NCBI RefSeq assembly: GCF_016101585.1
Contig: NZ_JACFQG010000002.1
Coordinates: 186,001 to 250,000 of the forward strand
Length of the DNA: 64,000 nt
Source: Bifidobacterium polysaccharolyticum
GTDB lineage: Bacteria > Actinomycetota > Actinomycetes > Actinomycetales > Bifidobacteriaceae
Direction of reading: 5' to 3'
Shown in pieces: positions 48,163 through 56,641 of this stretch. Position numbers and translations under genes: made by a program. How positions within the stretch are numbered: the first letter of the stretch is position 1; each line of letters begins with the position of its first letter. The notes under the pieces were generated by a model. It searched no databases and was not told where the DNA came from. It saw only the letters and a list, made by a program, of their open reading frames with translations.

Positions 48163-49520
48163 TGGGCCTGCCGATCGAAGACGCGCAGAATAGAGGCCTG
48201 CCCGGTGACCGAGTCGAAGGTGGAGATTCGCTGAACCACCTGCCGCAGGGTCACCTCGTCGCACAGATGGGTGACCACGCGCAACTGCTGGATCTCGCCG
48301 CTGTAGCCCGGGTCATGCAGGGTGGGCTTGATGTCCTGATTGACTCCGTTGATGGAGATGCCTGCCTCGGAGAAGACCTGGGCGATGGCCGCCAGCACGC
48401 CAGGCTTGTCGTGGATCAGAAAGCGGACAGCAAAGGCGGCCCGGGATGCATCCAGCGGGGCCATGGGGATGTTGGCGTACATGGGGATTCCCGGACCCAT
48501 GCCATGCTGGACGATGTGGCGTGCCTCGGTGACCACGTCCCCCACAACGGCTGATGCTGTGGGCGCTCCGCCGGCACCCCGACCGTAAAACATGAGATCG
48601 TCGGCGGCCTTGGCGGTGACGAAGACCGCGTTGAAGCTGCCATGGACCGAGGCCAGAGGGTGGCTGTCGGGAATCAGCGCCGGGTAAACCCGGGCGGAGA
48701 TGCCCTGCTCCCCGCGTTCAGCCACAGCCAGAAGCTTGATGACCCTGTGCTCGGTCTGTGCGGCCGCAATATCGTCGGCGGTGATGGCGCGGATGCCCTC
48801 TACGGGGACATCATCCAGGCGTACATCGGTGTGGAAGGCCAGCGTGGCCATGATGGCGGCCTTGGCTGCCGCATCCAGCCCGTCCACATCGGCAGTGGGG
48901 TCCGCCTCAGCGAAGCCCTTGGCCTGGGCATCGTGCAGGGCCTGATTGAATTGAAGACCCTTGGTGGTCATCTCATCCAGAATGTAATTGGTGGTCCCGT
49001 TGACGATGCCTACCAGGCTGGTGATGCCGTCGCCCACCAAGGACTCGCGTAGGGGCCGCACGATGGGGATGGCTCCGCCCACAGCTGCTTCGAAGTAGAT
49101 GTCGACGCCCCGCTCTTCGGCGGCCCGGTAGAGCTCAGGGCCGTGCTGGGCCAGCAAGGCCTTGTTGGCGGTAACCACGCTGGCGCCGGACTCGATAGCC
49201 TTGAGCAGCAGGGTACGGGCCGGCTCGATCCCGCCGATCAGTTCGATGACGATGTCCGCCCGGGTGACCAGGCCGGCTGAGTCTGTGGTCAGTAGGGACG
49301 GATCAATCCAATCAGCCTTGACCTTGTCAGGATGAAGGACGGCGATACCTACCAGCTGCAGGGGACGGCCCACTCGACTGGCCAGATCCTGGCTCTGCTC
49401 CACCAGGAGGCGGGCAGTCTGTGAGCCCACGGTCCCAGCCCCCAGAAGTGCTACGCGGATGGGCCTGACGGCCTCCTGCTGCTGCATGCGTTCAGGCATA
49501 TGGTCCTCCATCCGCCCCAA
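48159..49520 (-). CDS. hom: Homoserine dehydrogenase with ACT domain
   Basis: Hom reduces aspartate semialdehyde to homoserine. The 453 residues have the NAD(P) fold (VALLGAGTVGSQTARLL), IELIGGIEPARTLLLKAIESGASVVTANKALLA, AAVGGAIPIVRPLRESLVGD, the signature YPALIPDSHPLASV and a C-terminal ACT domain (FLIHDKPGVLAAIAQVFSEAGISI) that usually gives threonine feedback. A start at a later Met (about residue 8 or 12) is possible. It sits between lysA and thrB. Confidence 0.96.
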   Translation of the reverse strand: MGRMEDHMPERMQQQEAVRPIRVALLGAGTVGSQTARLLVEQSQDLASRVGRPLQLVGIAVLHPDKVKADWIDPSLLTTDSAGLVTRADIVIELIGGIEPARTLLLKAIESGASVVTANKALLAQHGPELYRAAEERGVDIYFEAAVGGAIPIVRPLRESLVGDGITSLVGIVNGTTNYILDEMTTKGLQFNQALHDAQAKGFAEADPTADVDGLDAAAKAAIMATLAFHTDVRLDDVPVEGIRAITADDIAAAQTEHRVIKLLAVAERGEQGISARVYPALIPDSHPLASVHGSFNAVFVTAKAADDLMFYGRGAGGAPTASAVVGDVVTEARHIVQHGMGPGIPMYANIPMAPLDASRAAFAVRFLIHDKPGVLAAIAQVFSEAGISINGVNQDIKPTLHDPGYSGEIQQLRVVTHLCDEVTLRQVVQRISTFDSVTGQASILRVFDRQAQ

Positions 49521-49606
49521 CGGGGCCTGTCTCCGGGTGTTGCTCCATCTTAGAAAGCCAATCCGACACCCCTACCCCAGCGGCTGGTTCCATCCGGGGG
49601 CGAGGC

Positions 49607-51178
49607 TCATCCCTGGTCCAAGGCCAGCAGGTCATCCATGGTCTGCCGCCGCAGCATCAGATGGGCACCAGACTGGTCCAGGCCCACCACGGGAGGGATC
49701 AGAGCCTGGTTGTAGTTGCTGGCCATGGTCCGTCCGTAGGCGCCGGTCACCGGTACCAAAAGCAAATCACCCCGGCGAATGTCCGCAGGCAGAGGCACAT
49801 CCTGCACCAGGATATCCCCAGATTCACAGTGCTTGCCCACCACACGGGCCTGAATCCGGTCCACGCTGCCATGTCGGTTGGCAAGGACAGCGGTGTACTC
49901 GGCTCCATACAGGGCCGGACGAATGTTGTCACTCATGCCGCCGTCAACCGAAACGTAGGTGCGCACACTTCCGTCAGACAGGGGGACGGGCTTGACGGTG
50001 CCCACCCGGTACAGGCTCATGCCGCATGGGGCCACAATCCAGCGGCCGGGCTCGAAGGCGATGACCGGCATGGGCATGCCCAGGCGACGGTTGATGGCGA
50101 CCATGTCAGCCCCCAGGCTGGTCAGGGTCTGGTCCAGGTCCATCCGATCCTCATCTGGAGTGTAGGGCACGGAAAAGCCGCCCCCCAGATCAACTTCAGG
50201 CATCAGGTATCCGTCGGTGGCCCAGAAGGTATGCCGCAGGAGCATCATGCGCCGGGCGGCCTCGATGAAGGCCGAAGAGTCATGGATCTGAGAGCCGATA
50301 TGGGTATGGATGCCCACCAACTCCAGTTCCCGCTCGTGGGAGCGGATCTCCTTGAGCAGGGCGATAGCCGGTCCGTCGGCCAGAGCGGACATGGCTCTGA
50401 TCCGGGCAGGATCGGCAGGTTCAGCAGGCCCGTTTGCAGCCGAATACAGTGCCGAAGACGACGGAGAGACCACAGAATCGCCAGGAGCCGAGGAGCTGTC
50501 ATTCTTCGTGGCCGCCGGAGTCGCTGCCCCAGCCTGCCCTGAGGACCCAGGCTCAGCGCCCAGGTCCAGCAGACTCACGTCGGTGCCCTGGGGCAGCAGG
50601 GGGATGCCAAACTTCTGATCCTCGTGTGCGGTGGAAATGTACTCGTGACCGCCGGCGTGCACCCCCACGGTCACCCGGAGCATGACCTTGACGCGACGGC
50701 CCTGTGCCCTTGCAGCAGCGGCGATTCGGGCAGGCTCGTCGGGCGCATCGATAACGATGGCCCTGTAGCCCTCCCTCACAGCCAGGTCGATCTCCTGGTC
50801 GGACTTGTTGTTGCCGTGCAGAACCAGACGACGGCCAGGGGCGCCAGCGGCCTGAGCGATCAGCATCTCGCCCAGAGAACAGGTATCGATATCCAACCCC
50901 TGGCGCAGCATGATCCGCACGGTCTCCTTGCTAAGAAAGGCCTTGCCCGCGTAACTGACCCTGGTGGTCGCACCGCCCAGGTCTCGCAGAGCCGCCTGAC
51001 GGAAGGCCGAGGCCCGTTCCGCCATCATCGCGGTGTCCATCAGATACATGGGGGTGCCGTAACGCTTGGCCAAATCTTCCATAGAGCACCCGTGCATGCT
51101 CAGCATGCCCTCAAGGTCCTGCTGCAGAGCCTCGGGCCAGAACCCATCGGACCCCAACCCGCACATCCCTGTCTCCAT
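49607..51178 (-). CDS. lysA: Diaminopimelate decarboxylase with low-complexity insert
   Basis: LysA converts meso-diaminopimelate to lysine with pyridoxal phosphate. The lysine is in VSYAGKAFLSKE; other marks are GIHTHIGSQIHDSSAF, EVDLGGGFSVPY, AFEPGRWIVAP and YVSVDGGMSDNIRPALYGA. At 523 residues it exceeds the family's 420-470. Most of the extra length is a Ser/Ala/Pro-rich insert at about residues 210-265, between the PLLPQGTDVSLL strand and the AIALLKEIRSHERELEL helix, likely a surface loop. It starts 26 bases after argS. Confidence 0.95.
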   Translation of the reverse strand: METGMCGLGSDGFWPEALQQDLEGMLSMHGCSMEDLAKRYGTPMYLMDTAMMAERASAFRQAALRDLGGATTRVSYAGKAFLSKETVRIMLRQGLDIDTCSLGEMLIAQAAGAPGRRLVLHGNNKSDQEIDLAVREGYRAIVIDAPDEPARIAAAARAQGRRVKVMLRVTVGVHAGGHEYISTAHEDQKFGIPLLPQGTDVSLLDLGAEPGSSGQAGAATPAATKNDSSSAPGDSVVSPSSSALYSAANGPAEPADPARIRAMSALADGPAIALLKEIRSHERELELVGIHTHIGSQIHDSSAFIEAARRMMLLRHTFWATDGYLMPEVDLGGGFSVPYTPDEDRMDLDQTLTSLGADMVAINRRLGMPMPVIAFEPGRWIVAPCGMSLYRVGTVKPVPLSDGSVRTYVSVDGGMSDNIRPALYGAEYTAVLANRHGSVDRIQARVVGKHCESGDILVQDVPLPADIRRGDLLLVPVTGAYGRTMASNYNQALIPPVVGLDQSGAHLMLRRQTMDDLLALDQG

Positions 51179-51204
51179 TAACGACCTCCCGGTAACCTTC
51201 AGGC

Positions 51205-52962
51205 TTACATACGGTCAGGGGCCTGGACGCCCAGCAGATCCAGACCATTGGCGATGACCTGCTGCACAGCGTCATTGAGCCGCAGACGTGCCGCCGCACG
51301 GGCTGGCTGTGGATTCCTGTCCTCGTCCTGGTCCAGATCTTTACGGCCGGTGGGTTCCATGGGCACCACGCGCTCCAGGTTGTACCAGCGGTGATAGACC
51401 CCAGCCAGCTGCTCCAAGTAGTGGGCCACCCGATGGGGAGCCTTCTGGTCGCCTGCAGTCTGAACCACATTGGGATAGAGGGCCAGGACGCCCAGAACAT
51501 CGTTGTCGGCAGCGGTGTCCAACAGGGACAGGTCGGCCCCGGACCGGTCGATGCCCGCCTGGGCTGCGTTCCGATCCACATTCCTGGAGCGGGCGTGCGC
51601 GTACTGCACGTAGTAGACGGGGTTGTCGTTGGTATGCGAAGCCAGCAGGTCCAGGTCGATGTCCACGCTCTGGTTGTAGTCAGTGCGGGCCAGGGAATAC
51701 CGGGCGGCATCCACACCCACGGCATCCACCAGATCGTCAATGGTGACCACGTTGCCTGCCCGCTTGCTCATGCGCACAGCCTGACCGTCCTTCATGACGT
51801 TGACCATCTGGCCGATCAGGATCTGCATGTTCACACCTGGGGTGTCCCCGAAGGCTGCGCAGATGGCCATCATCCGGCCGATGTAGCCGTGATGGTCGGC
51901 GCCCAGCATGTAAATGGCCTCGTCGCAGGGATCCTTGGGTCTGCGTCGCTTGTTCAGGTAGTAGGCGATGTCGGCCGCCACATAGGCTGCGTGGCCGTCG
52001 GACTTGATGATCACCCGGTCCTTGTCGTCGCCGTAGGTGGTGGAGCGGAACCAGGTAGCCCCGTCCTTCTCGAAGATGTCGCCCTTGGCCCGCAGCTCAT
52101 CAATGGCCCGGTCCACCTGGCCGGACTCATACAGGCTGTTCTCATGGAACCAGACATCGAAGTTGACCCGGAAGTCACGCATGGACTGCTGGATCTCGGC
52201 GAACATCATGGGCACGGCCCGGGTGCGGAAGGCCTCGCGCTGGGGGCTGTCACCTTCGGCACCGTCCTCGTCCTGCACCCTGGGCATAGCCAGGATGTCC
52301 TGCCCCTGGTCGGCGGCTTCCTTGACTACCCGCGAGGCAATCTCGTCAATATATGAACCCTTGTAGCCGTCAGCAGGCACGGGCTCACCATGGGCCGCCG
52401 CCACCAGCGAGCGGGAGAAGCGGTCGATCTGCGTGCCGTGATCGTTGAAGTAGTACTCTCTGACCACCTTGGCACCGTTGGCCTCCAAGACCCGGGCCAT
52501 GGAGTCGCCCACAGCCGCCCAGCGTGTGCCGCCGATATGGATGGGGCCCGTAGGGTTTGCCGAGACGAATTCCAAATTGAGCGTGCGTCCGCTAAGGTGA
52601 TCGTTGCTTCCGAAGGCGGATCCCGCATCCAGGACCGCATCAACCACAGCAGCCGCCGAGGCCGAATCCAAGGTTATGTTGATGAAGCCGGGCCCGGCCA
52701 CATCCACCTGGGCGATTCCATCGGCCTCTCGTAGGGCCTCAGCCAAGGCCTGCCCCAATTCGGCAGGCCTCATGCCAGCCTTCTTGGCCAGCTGCATGGC
52801 GATGTTGGTGGACCAGTCCCCGTGGGAGCGGTCCTTGGGGCGCATAACCGCCAGATGGTCGGCATCAGGAACCATGTCGGGCTCCAGGTTTCCCAGCTGG
52901 CCCGACTGGGCCATCTGGACGGCGGTCGAAGAGATGATACGGGCAAGTGCTTCAGGACTCAT
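51205..52962 (-). CDS. argS: Arginyl-tRNA synthetase
   Basis: ArgRS charges tRNA-Arg. It is a class I synthetase of 585 residues from ATG 52962 (MSPEALARIISSTAVQM). The first signature is NPTGPIHIGGTRWAAVGD (HIGG for HIGH) and the second MSKRAGNVVTIDDL. The C terminus is the DALR anticodon domain (HYLEQLAGVYHRWYN). The frame extends 79 codons further upstream, without homology and overlapping the RidA gene. It opens an operon with lysA, hom and thrB, the usual actinobacterial order. Confidence 0.97.
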   Translation of the reverse strand: MSPEALARIISSTAVQMAQSGQLGNLEPDMVPDADHLAVMRPKDRSHGDWSTNIAMQLAKKAGMRPAELGQALAEALREADGIAQVDVAGPGFINITLDSASAAAVVDAVLDAGSAFGSNDHLSGRTLNLEFVSANPTGPIHIGGTRWAAVGDSMARVLEANGAKVVREYYFNDHGTQIDRFSRSLVAAAHGEPVPADGYKGSYIDEIASRVVKEAADQGQDILAMPRVQDEDGAEGDSPQREAFRTRAVPMMFAEIQQSMRDFRVNFDVWFHENSLYESGQVDRAIDELRAKGDIFEKDGATWFRSTTYGDDKDRVIIKSDGHAAYVAADIAYYLNKRRRPKDPCDEAIYMLGADHHGYIGRMMAICAAFGDTPGVNMQILIGQMVNVMKDGQAVRMSKRAGNVVTIDDLVDAVGVDAARYSLARTDYNQSVDIDLDLLASHTNDNPVYYVQYAHARSRNVDRNAAQAGIDRSGADLSLLDTAADNDVLGVLALYPNVVQTAGDQKAPHRVAHYLEQLAGVYHRWYNLERVVPMEPTGRKDLDQDEDRNPQPARAAARLRLNDAVQQVIANGLDLLGVQAPDRM

Positions 52963-53005
52963 GCCCTCAAGTCTAGCGACGGCGGGGACCAGCAACCGAC
53001 CTGTC

Positions 53006-53395
53006 TCAGGCCAGGGCCACGACCTCGATCTCGACCAGGGCCCCCTTGGGGATGTCCGCGCCACCGAACGCCACGCGGGCCGGCCGCACCGAGCCGATGA
53101 AAACCTGAGAGTAGGCCTGATCCACCTGGGTGAAATCCTCCACACGCCGCATAAGGATGGTGGCCTTGACCACCTTTTCCATGCCGGTGCCGGCTGCATC
53201 CAAGATGTTCTTGACGTTCTTCAAAGCCTGGGTAGCCTGGTCAGCCGCAGTACCCTCCACCAGCTCGCCGGTGTCCGGGTCGATGCCCAGCTGTCCGGAG
53301 ACAAAGACAAAGCCCCCGGCCTTCACAGCCTGGCTGTAAGCCCCCAAAGCCTGAGGCGCATATGGCGTGCCGATCTCTTCCGGTCCATCTTCCAT
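53006..53395 (-). CDS. ridA: RidA-family deaminase
   Basis: RidA hydrolyses reactive enamine/imine intermediates from pyridoxal-phosphate enzymes. The 129 residues cover the whole family, with YSQAVKAGGFVFVSGQLGIDPDTGE, ATQALKNVKNILDAAG and the conserved Arg in RPARVAFGGADIPKGALVEIE. It lies 43 bases before the argS start and downstream of the pyruvate oxidase gene, all on the minus strand. Its substrate in this operon context is not evident. Confidence 0.93.
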   Translation of the reverse strand: MEDGPEEIGTPYAPQALGAYSQAVKAGGFVFVSGQLGIDPDTGELVEGTAADQATQALKNVKNILDAAGTGMEKVVKATILMRRVEDFTQVDQAYSQVFIGSVRPARVAFGGADIPKGALVEIEVVALA

Positions 53396-53498
53396 GAGTC
53401 CAACCTTTCTTCAGGTCCGCCGCACCCATGTCGGGCCGAAGCCCCGGGCGGACACCGTCCACTATAGGAGTGCCCGCCCGGCAGAAGCGGTACCAGTC

Positions 53499-55253
53499 TC
53501 AGCCCTTGCGAGCCTCCTGACCCATCCAGTAGGCCAGGGAGTGCAGGTCGCCGGCCTCGTAGGTCTTGACAAATTTCTCGACCTGGTCCGGATCCGAGCA
53601 GGTCTCCGGGAACCGCATGTAGCGGGTGTCCAGAGGGCTGGCTCCTGTCAGCTTGATGTCGATGACCGAAGACCTGTCAGCCTTGCGAGCCTCGGAGAAG
53701 GCGTGGCGTGCATCGGCCACCGTGCGCACAGTGAAGCCCAAGGCACCCATGCCCTCGCCGACCTTGGCCCAGTCGGTGTCGGGCAGGTCCACCCCGCTCA
53801 GAGGCTGATGGCTGTCGTCGCGCTGCTCGGCCTCGATGTAGCCCAAGGACTGGTTGGAGAAGACCACATTGATGACCGGGGCATGATACTTGAGCTGGGC
53901 CAGCACCTCCTCGCCGAGCATGGCGAATCCGCCGTCGCCGCTCAGGGAGTAGACGGTCGATTCCGGATGCTCCAGCTTGGCGGCCAAGGCGGCCGGCACG
54001 GCGTAGCCCATGGTGGCGTGCTTGCCGGAGACTGTCCAGCGGTTGGTGGGCTTCAGGTGCAGCAGACGCAGGAAGTCGATGTCCACATTGCCCACGTCGG
54101 GGATGACAATGTCATTGTCCTCAAGCTGCTGATCGATGATGTGGTAGACGGGCTCGGGCCTCAGGGGCGTACGGGTGTCTTCGTTGAAGGAGGCCAGCCA
54201 CTGGTCCCAGTTCTCCTTGCTGCGCAGGCAGGCCCGGTAGAAGACGGACTCCTCCTGGTCCTGGCCGGCGGCGGTTATTGCCTTGAGGGCCTCGCGAGCA
54301 TCGGCCTGGATGGCCAGGACCACGTTGGCCTGGAAGCGCTTGCCCAGCTTGACCGGGTTCAGGTCGATCTGGATGACCTTGGTGTTGGGAGTAACGAACA
54401 TGGACCCGAAGGGGTTGTCCGAACCCACCCAGACCGTCAGATCCGAAGTGTAGATGGCCTCCGTAGCGGTCTTGGTGGCCACACGGCCGGCCGACTGCAG
54501 GTAGGCAGGATAGGTGTCCTCCACAATCCCCTTGGCCGGGAATGTGGAAACCATGGGCATCTTGAAACGCTCGGACATGGCGACCAGTTCATCGCGTGCC
54601 CCGGCAGCGCCTTGACCGAAGTAGAGCAGCGGCGCCTTGGCGGACTGAATGATCTCAACTGCCTTGCTGACCTGGTCGGCCGCGGGCTTCAGCGGCTCCG
54701 GCTTGCGGAAGTTAGGCGCAGATGCCACCGGGCGGTCGTCAATCTCGGCCCAAGCCAGATCCTTGGGAATGATCACCACGGAGACCCCGTGGCTGGCATA
54801 GGCGCGGCGGATGGCCTCATCCACCAGGGCCGGCAACCCCTGAGCGTTGGTGGCGGCCCGGGCGAATACGGCCACATCGGTAAAGATAGGCACCTCGTCC
54901 ATGGCCTGGAAGAAGTCCATGTTCATAAAGGCCTGAGGCACCTCACCCACCAGAGCCAGCACCGGCACGCCGTCTTCACGCGCATCGTAGAGGCCGTTGA
55001 GCAGGTGGACGGCGCCGGGACCCGACGAGCCGAAGCAGACACCAATCCTGCCGGTCAACTTGGCCTCTCCGGCGGCTGCCAGTGCTCCGGCCTCCTCATG
55101 ACGGACCTGGATAAAGTCGATGCGCTCGCGCTCGTTGTGGATGGCATTCATCATGGAGTCGAAGGAACCGCCGGGCAGGCCATAGATGCGCGGCACCCCC
55201 CACTGCTCCAGGACGTGAAGGACAGCATCCCCTGCATTGATTCGATTGGCCAT
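53499..55253 (-). CDS. Pyruvate oxidase-like thiamine-diphosphate enzyme
   Basis: The 584-residue protein follows the POX/SpxB plan: N-terminal Pyr domain with the cofactor Glu in VRHEEAGALAAAGEAK, a central FAD-binding-type domain, and a C-terminal PP domain with the ThDP/Mg motif SLSGDGGFAMLGEEVL...SNQSLG. Pyruvate oxidases turn pyruvate, phosphate and oxygen into acetyl phosphate, CO2 and hydrogen peroxide. Overall it looks closest to lactic acid bacterial pyruvate oxidase, but acetolactate synthase or glyoxylate carboligase relatives share much of this fold. A sequence comparison would be needed for the exact reaction. It precedes the ridA gene with 103 bases between. Confidence 0.8.
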   Translation of the reverse strand: MANRINAGDAVLHVLEQWGVPRIYGLPGGSFDSMMNAIHNERERIDFIQVRHEEAGALAAAGEAKLTGRIGVCFGSSGPGAVHLLNGLYDAREDGVPVLALVGEVPQAFMNMDFFQAMDEVPIFTDVAVFARAATNAQGLPALVDEAIRRAYASHGVSVVIIPKDLAWAEIDDRPVASAPNFRKPEPLKPAADQVSKAVEIIQSAKAPLLYFGQGAAGARDELVAMSERFKMPMVSTFPAKGIVEDTYPAYLQSAGRVATKTATEAIYTSDLTVWVGSDNPFGSMFVTPNTKVIQIDLNPVKLGKRFQANVVLAIQADAREALKAITAAGQDQEESVFYRACLRSKENWDQWLASFNEDTRTPLRPEPVYHIIDQQLEDNDIVIPDVGNVDIDFLRLLHLKPTNRWTVSGKHATMGYAVPAALAAKLEHPESTVYSLSGDGGFAMLGEEVLAQLKYHAPVINVVFSNQSLGYIEAEQRDDSHQPLSGVDLPDTDWAKVGEGMGALGFTVRTVADARHAFSEARKADRSSVIDIKLTGASPLDTRYMRFPETCSDPDQVEKFVKTYEAGDLHSLAYWMGQEARKG

Positions 55254-55487
55254 GTGAACTCCTTTGCTTCACCGGGGAAAGGAGGCTCCGCCACAACGCG
55301 GAAGCGTCGGTCCTCCCCGACGTTCGGTCTTACCCTTTCACTATGGCACCTAGAAACGAAGACACAAGCGGGCTAAGGGCCATGTTCCTCAAAAGCTTAG
55401 TGATTCACCACACATATCGTGACGTATGCGGTGCACTTACTTCATCAAGCAGATGCCGTAATCTCAGTCATTGCGACAGACAGATTT

Positions 55488-55529
55488 GTCTAAAGAAAAA
55501 TCCCTGCGCTCTTCCTGGCGGCAGGGATT
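55488..55529 (-). terminator. Rho-independent terminator after tRNA-Arg
   Basis: AATCCCTGC/GCAGGGATT forms a nine-pair stem at 55499-55529, followed on the minus strand by TTTTTCTTT. It begins 7 bases after the tRNA end. Confidence 0.85.
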
Positions 55530-55535
55530 GCATCC

Positions 55536-55611
55536 TGGTGGGCTCGAAGGGATTCGAACCCTCGACCTTCTGTTCCGGAGACAGACGCTCTATCCGCTGA
55601 GCTACGAACCC
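55536..55611 (-). tRNA. tRNA-Arg (anticodon CCG)
   Basis: The minus strand folds as GGGTTCG/CGAGCCC acceptor (with one G-T pair), D arm AGCTCAGCGGATAGAGC, anticodon stem TCTGT/ACAGA with loop CTCCGGA (anticodon CCG), and T arm GGTTCGAATCC. The CCA end is encoded at 55536-55538. Confidence 0.97.
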
Positions 55612-55969
55612 GACAGCCACTTTCCAGTGGACAACAGAGACCATACTAGGACACTTTGCGCATTTTCGCACCCATGCGCGTCTTCACGTGTCGGTCCAGC
55701 TCTTGCTGACATCGGCGTGTTGCCGCAAAATTCCGGGCGTTTCATAGGTATCGTGATGGCAAGGCCTCGTGCCACCGCCCCGGTTGCGCCATTGCATCCT
55801 CATGCGGTGGCGCGAGGCCGCCAACATTCCCGGATGATCTTCTCTCGGGATAATTTACACTGTAGTTCCTTCACCCGGCCATCACAAGCGGCCTTCACAT
55901 ACCTGGACTATGAAACGGGCTGTGGACAGCAAATGGTGGCCGCAACCGGCCTACCGTACCATGGGAAGC
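55612..55969. other. Non-coding region before the CYTH gene
   Basis: About 360 bases hold no gene I can support. The only structure I see is a long inverted repeat at 55757-55823, listed separately. Both neighbours point away from the region, so it must hold the promoters of tRNA-Arg and of the CYTH gene. Confidence 0.5.
55757..55823. repeat. Long imperfect inverted repeat (stem-loop)
   Basis: The arm GGCCTCGTGCCACCGC (55763-55778) is matched by GCGGTGGCGCGAGGCC (55804-55819) with one T-G difference. Beyond an AA bulge the stem goes on with TGGC/GCCA (55757-55760 and 55820-55823), giving about 20 pairs around a 25-base loop. No T tract follows on either strand, so it is not a normal intrinsic terminator. 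Confidence 0.8.
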
Positions 55970-56605
55970 ATGGCCATGAATGAGGACGAGGACGATTTCG
56001 AGTTCGAGCGCAGATTCTTCTGCCGGGACCTTCCTCGGGAGCTGCTCAGGGAGAGCCGACCGACCCTGATTGTGCAGAGCTACTACGTGCATGAGGACAA
56101 CTTCGCCCTTCGTGTGCGCCTGCAGGGCCAGGTGGACCCGGTGGTACCCATGACGGCCCGGACCGATGCCCTCCACACTTTGCTTGAGGAAGGCGACCAC
56201 TTCGACGCTGCCTCAATGACGGCCAAGGGGCCCTCCGTCGGCGGCACCCGCTACGAGGCCGAACGGGCCATCGATCCGGGAATCGCCCTGGAACTGATCC
56301 TGCGCGGCGGCATTCCGATCGTCAAGAACCGGTATGGGGTCTGGCTGGACGAGGATTGGTGGAACCTGGATGTCTTCGGAGACGGCAACGCTCCCCTGGT
56401 GGTGGCCGAGGTTGAGCGGACCGGCCCGGTGACCGACCTGACCATTCCCGACTTCTGCGCCACTGAAATTACCGACGATCCGCGGTTCTCCAACGACGGG
56501 CTGGCTGGCCACCCCTTTGGCGACTGGGCGGCCGACTTCGACCGGGAGCTAAAGGCCAGCGGACCGCGCTTCCTGACCAACTTCGACGGGAACCGCGAGT
56601 CCTGA
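55970..56605 (+). CDS. CYTH-domain protein
   Basis: The protein (about 211 residues from ATG 55970) opens with the CYTH-type motif FEFERRFFCRDLP, followed by IVQSYYV, FALRVRLQG and, later, RYEAERAI and IPIVKNRYGVWLDEDWWNLDVF. CYTH enzymes bind triphosphates in a tunnel lined by Glu, Lys and Arg; members include thiamine triphosphatase, polyphosphatase and class IV adenylate cyclase. I cannot say which applies. The start is uncertain: ATG at 55976 has GGGAAG seven bases upstream, and ATGs at 55961 and 55910 are also in frame. It reads rightward, alone, toward the divergent thioredoxin/TPR gene. Confidence 0.82.
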   Translation: MAMNEDEDDFEFERRFFCRDLPRELLRESRPTLIVQSYYVHEDNFALRVRLQGQVDPVVPMTARTDALHTLLEEGDHFDAASMTAKGPSVGGTRYEAERAIDPGIALELILRGGIPIVKNRYGVWLDEDWWNLDVFGDGNAPLVVAEVERTGPVTDLTIPDFCATEITDDPRFSNDGLAGHPFGDWAADFDRELKASGPRFLTNFDGNRES

Positions 56606-56641
56606 CCAAGGACTGGTTCAGGCCGGTACTCGGCAACCTGA

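Noticed and set aside
53367..55376. Rightward 669-codon frame over the pyruvate oxidase gene
   Set aside because: Antisense to a complete, motif-bearing enzyme.
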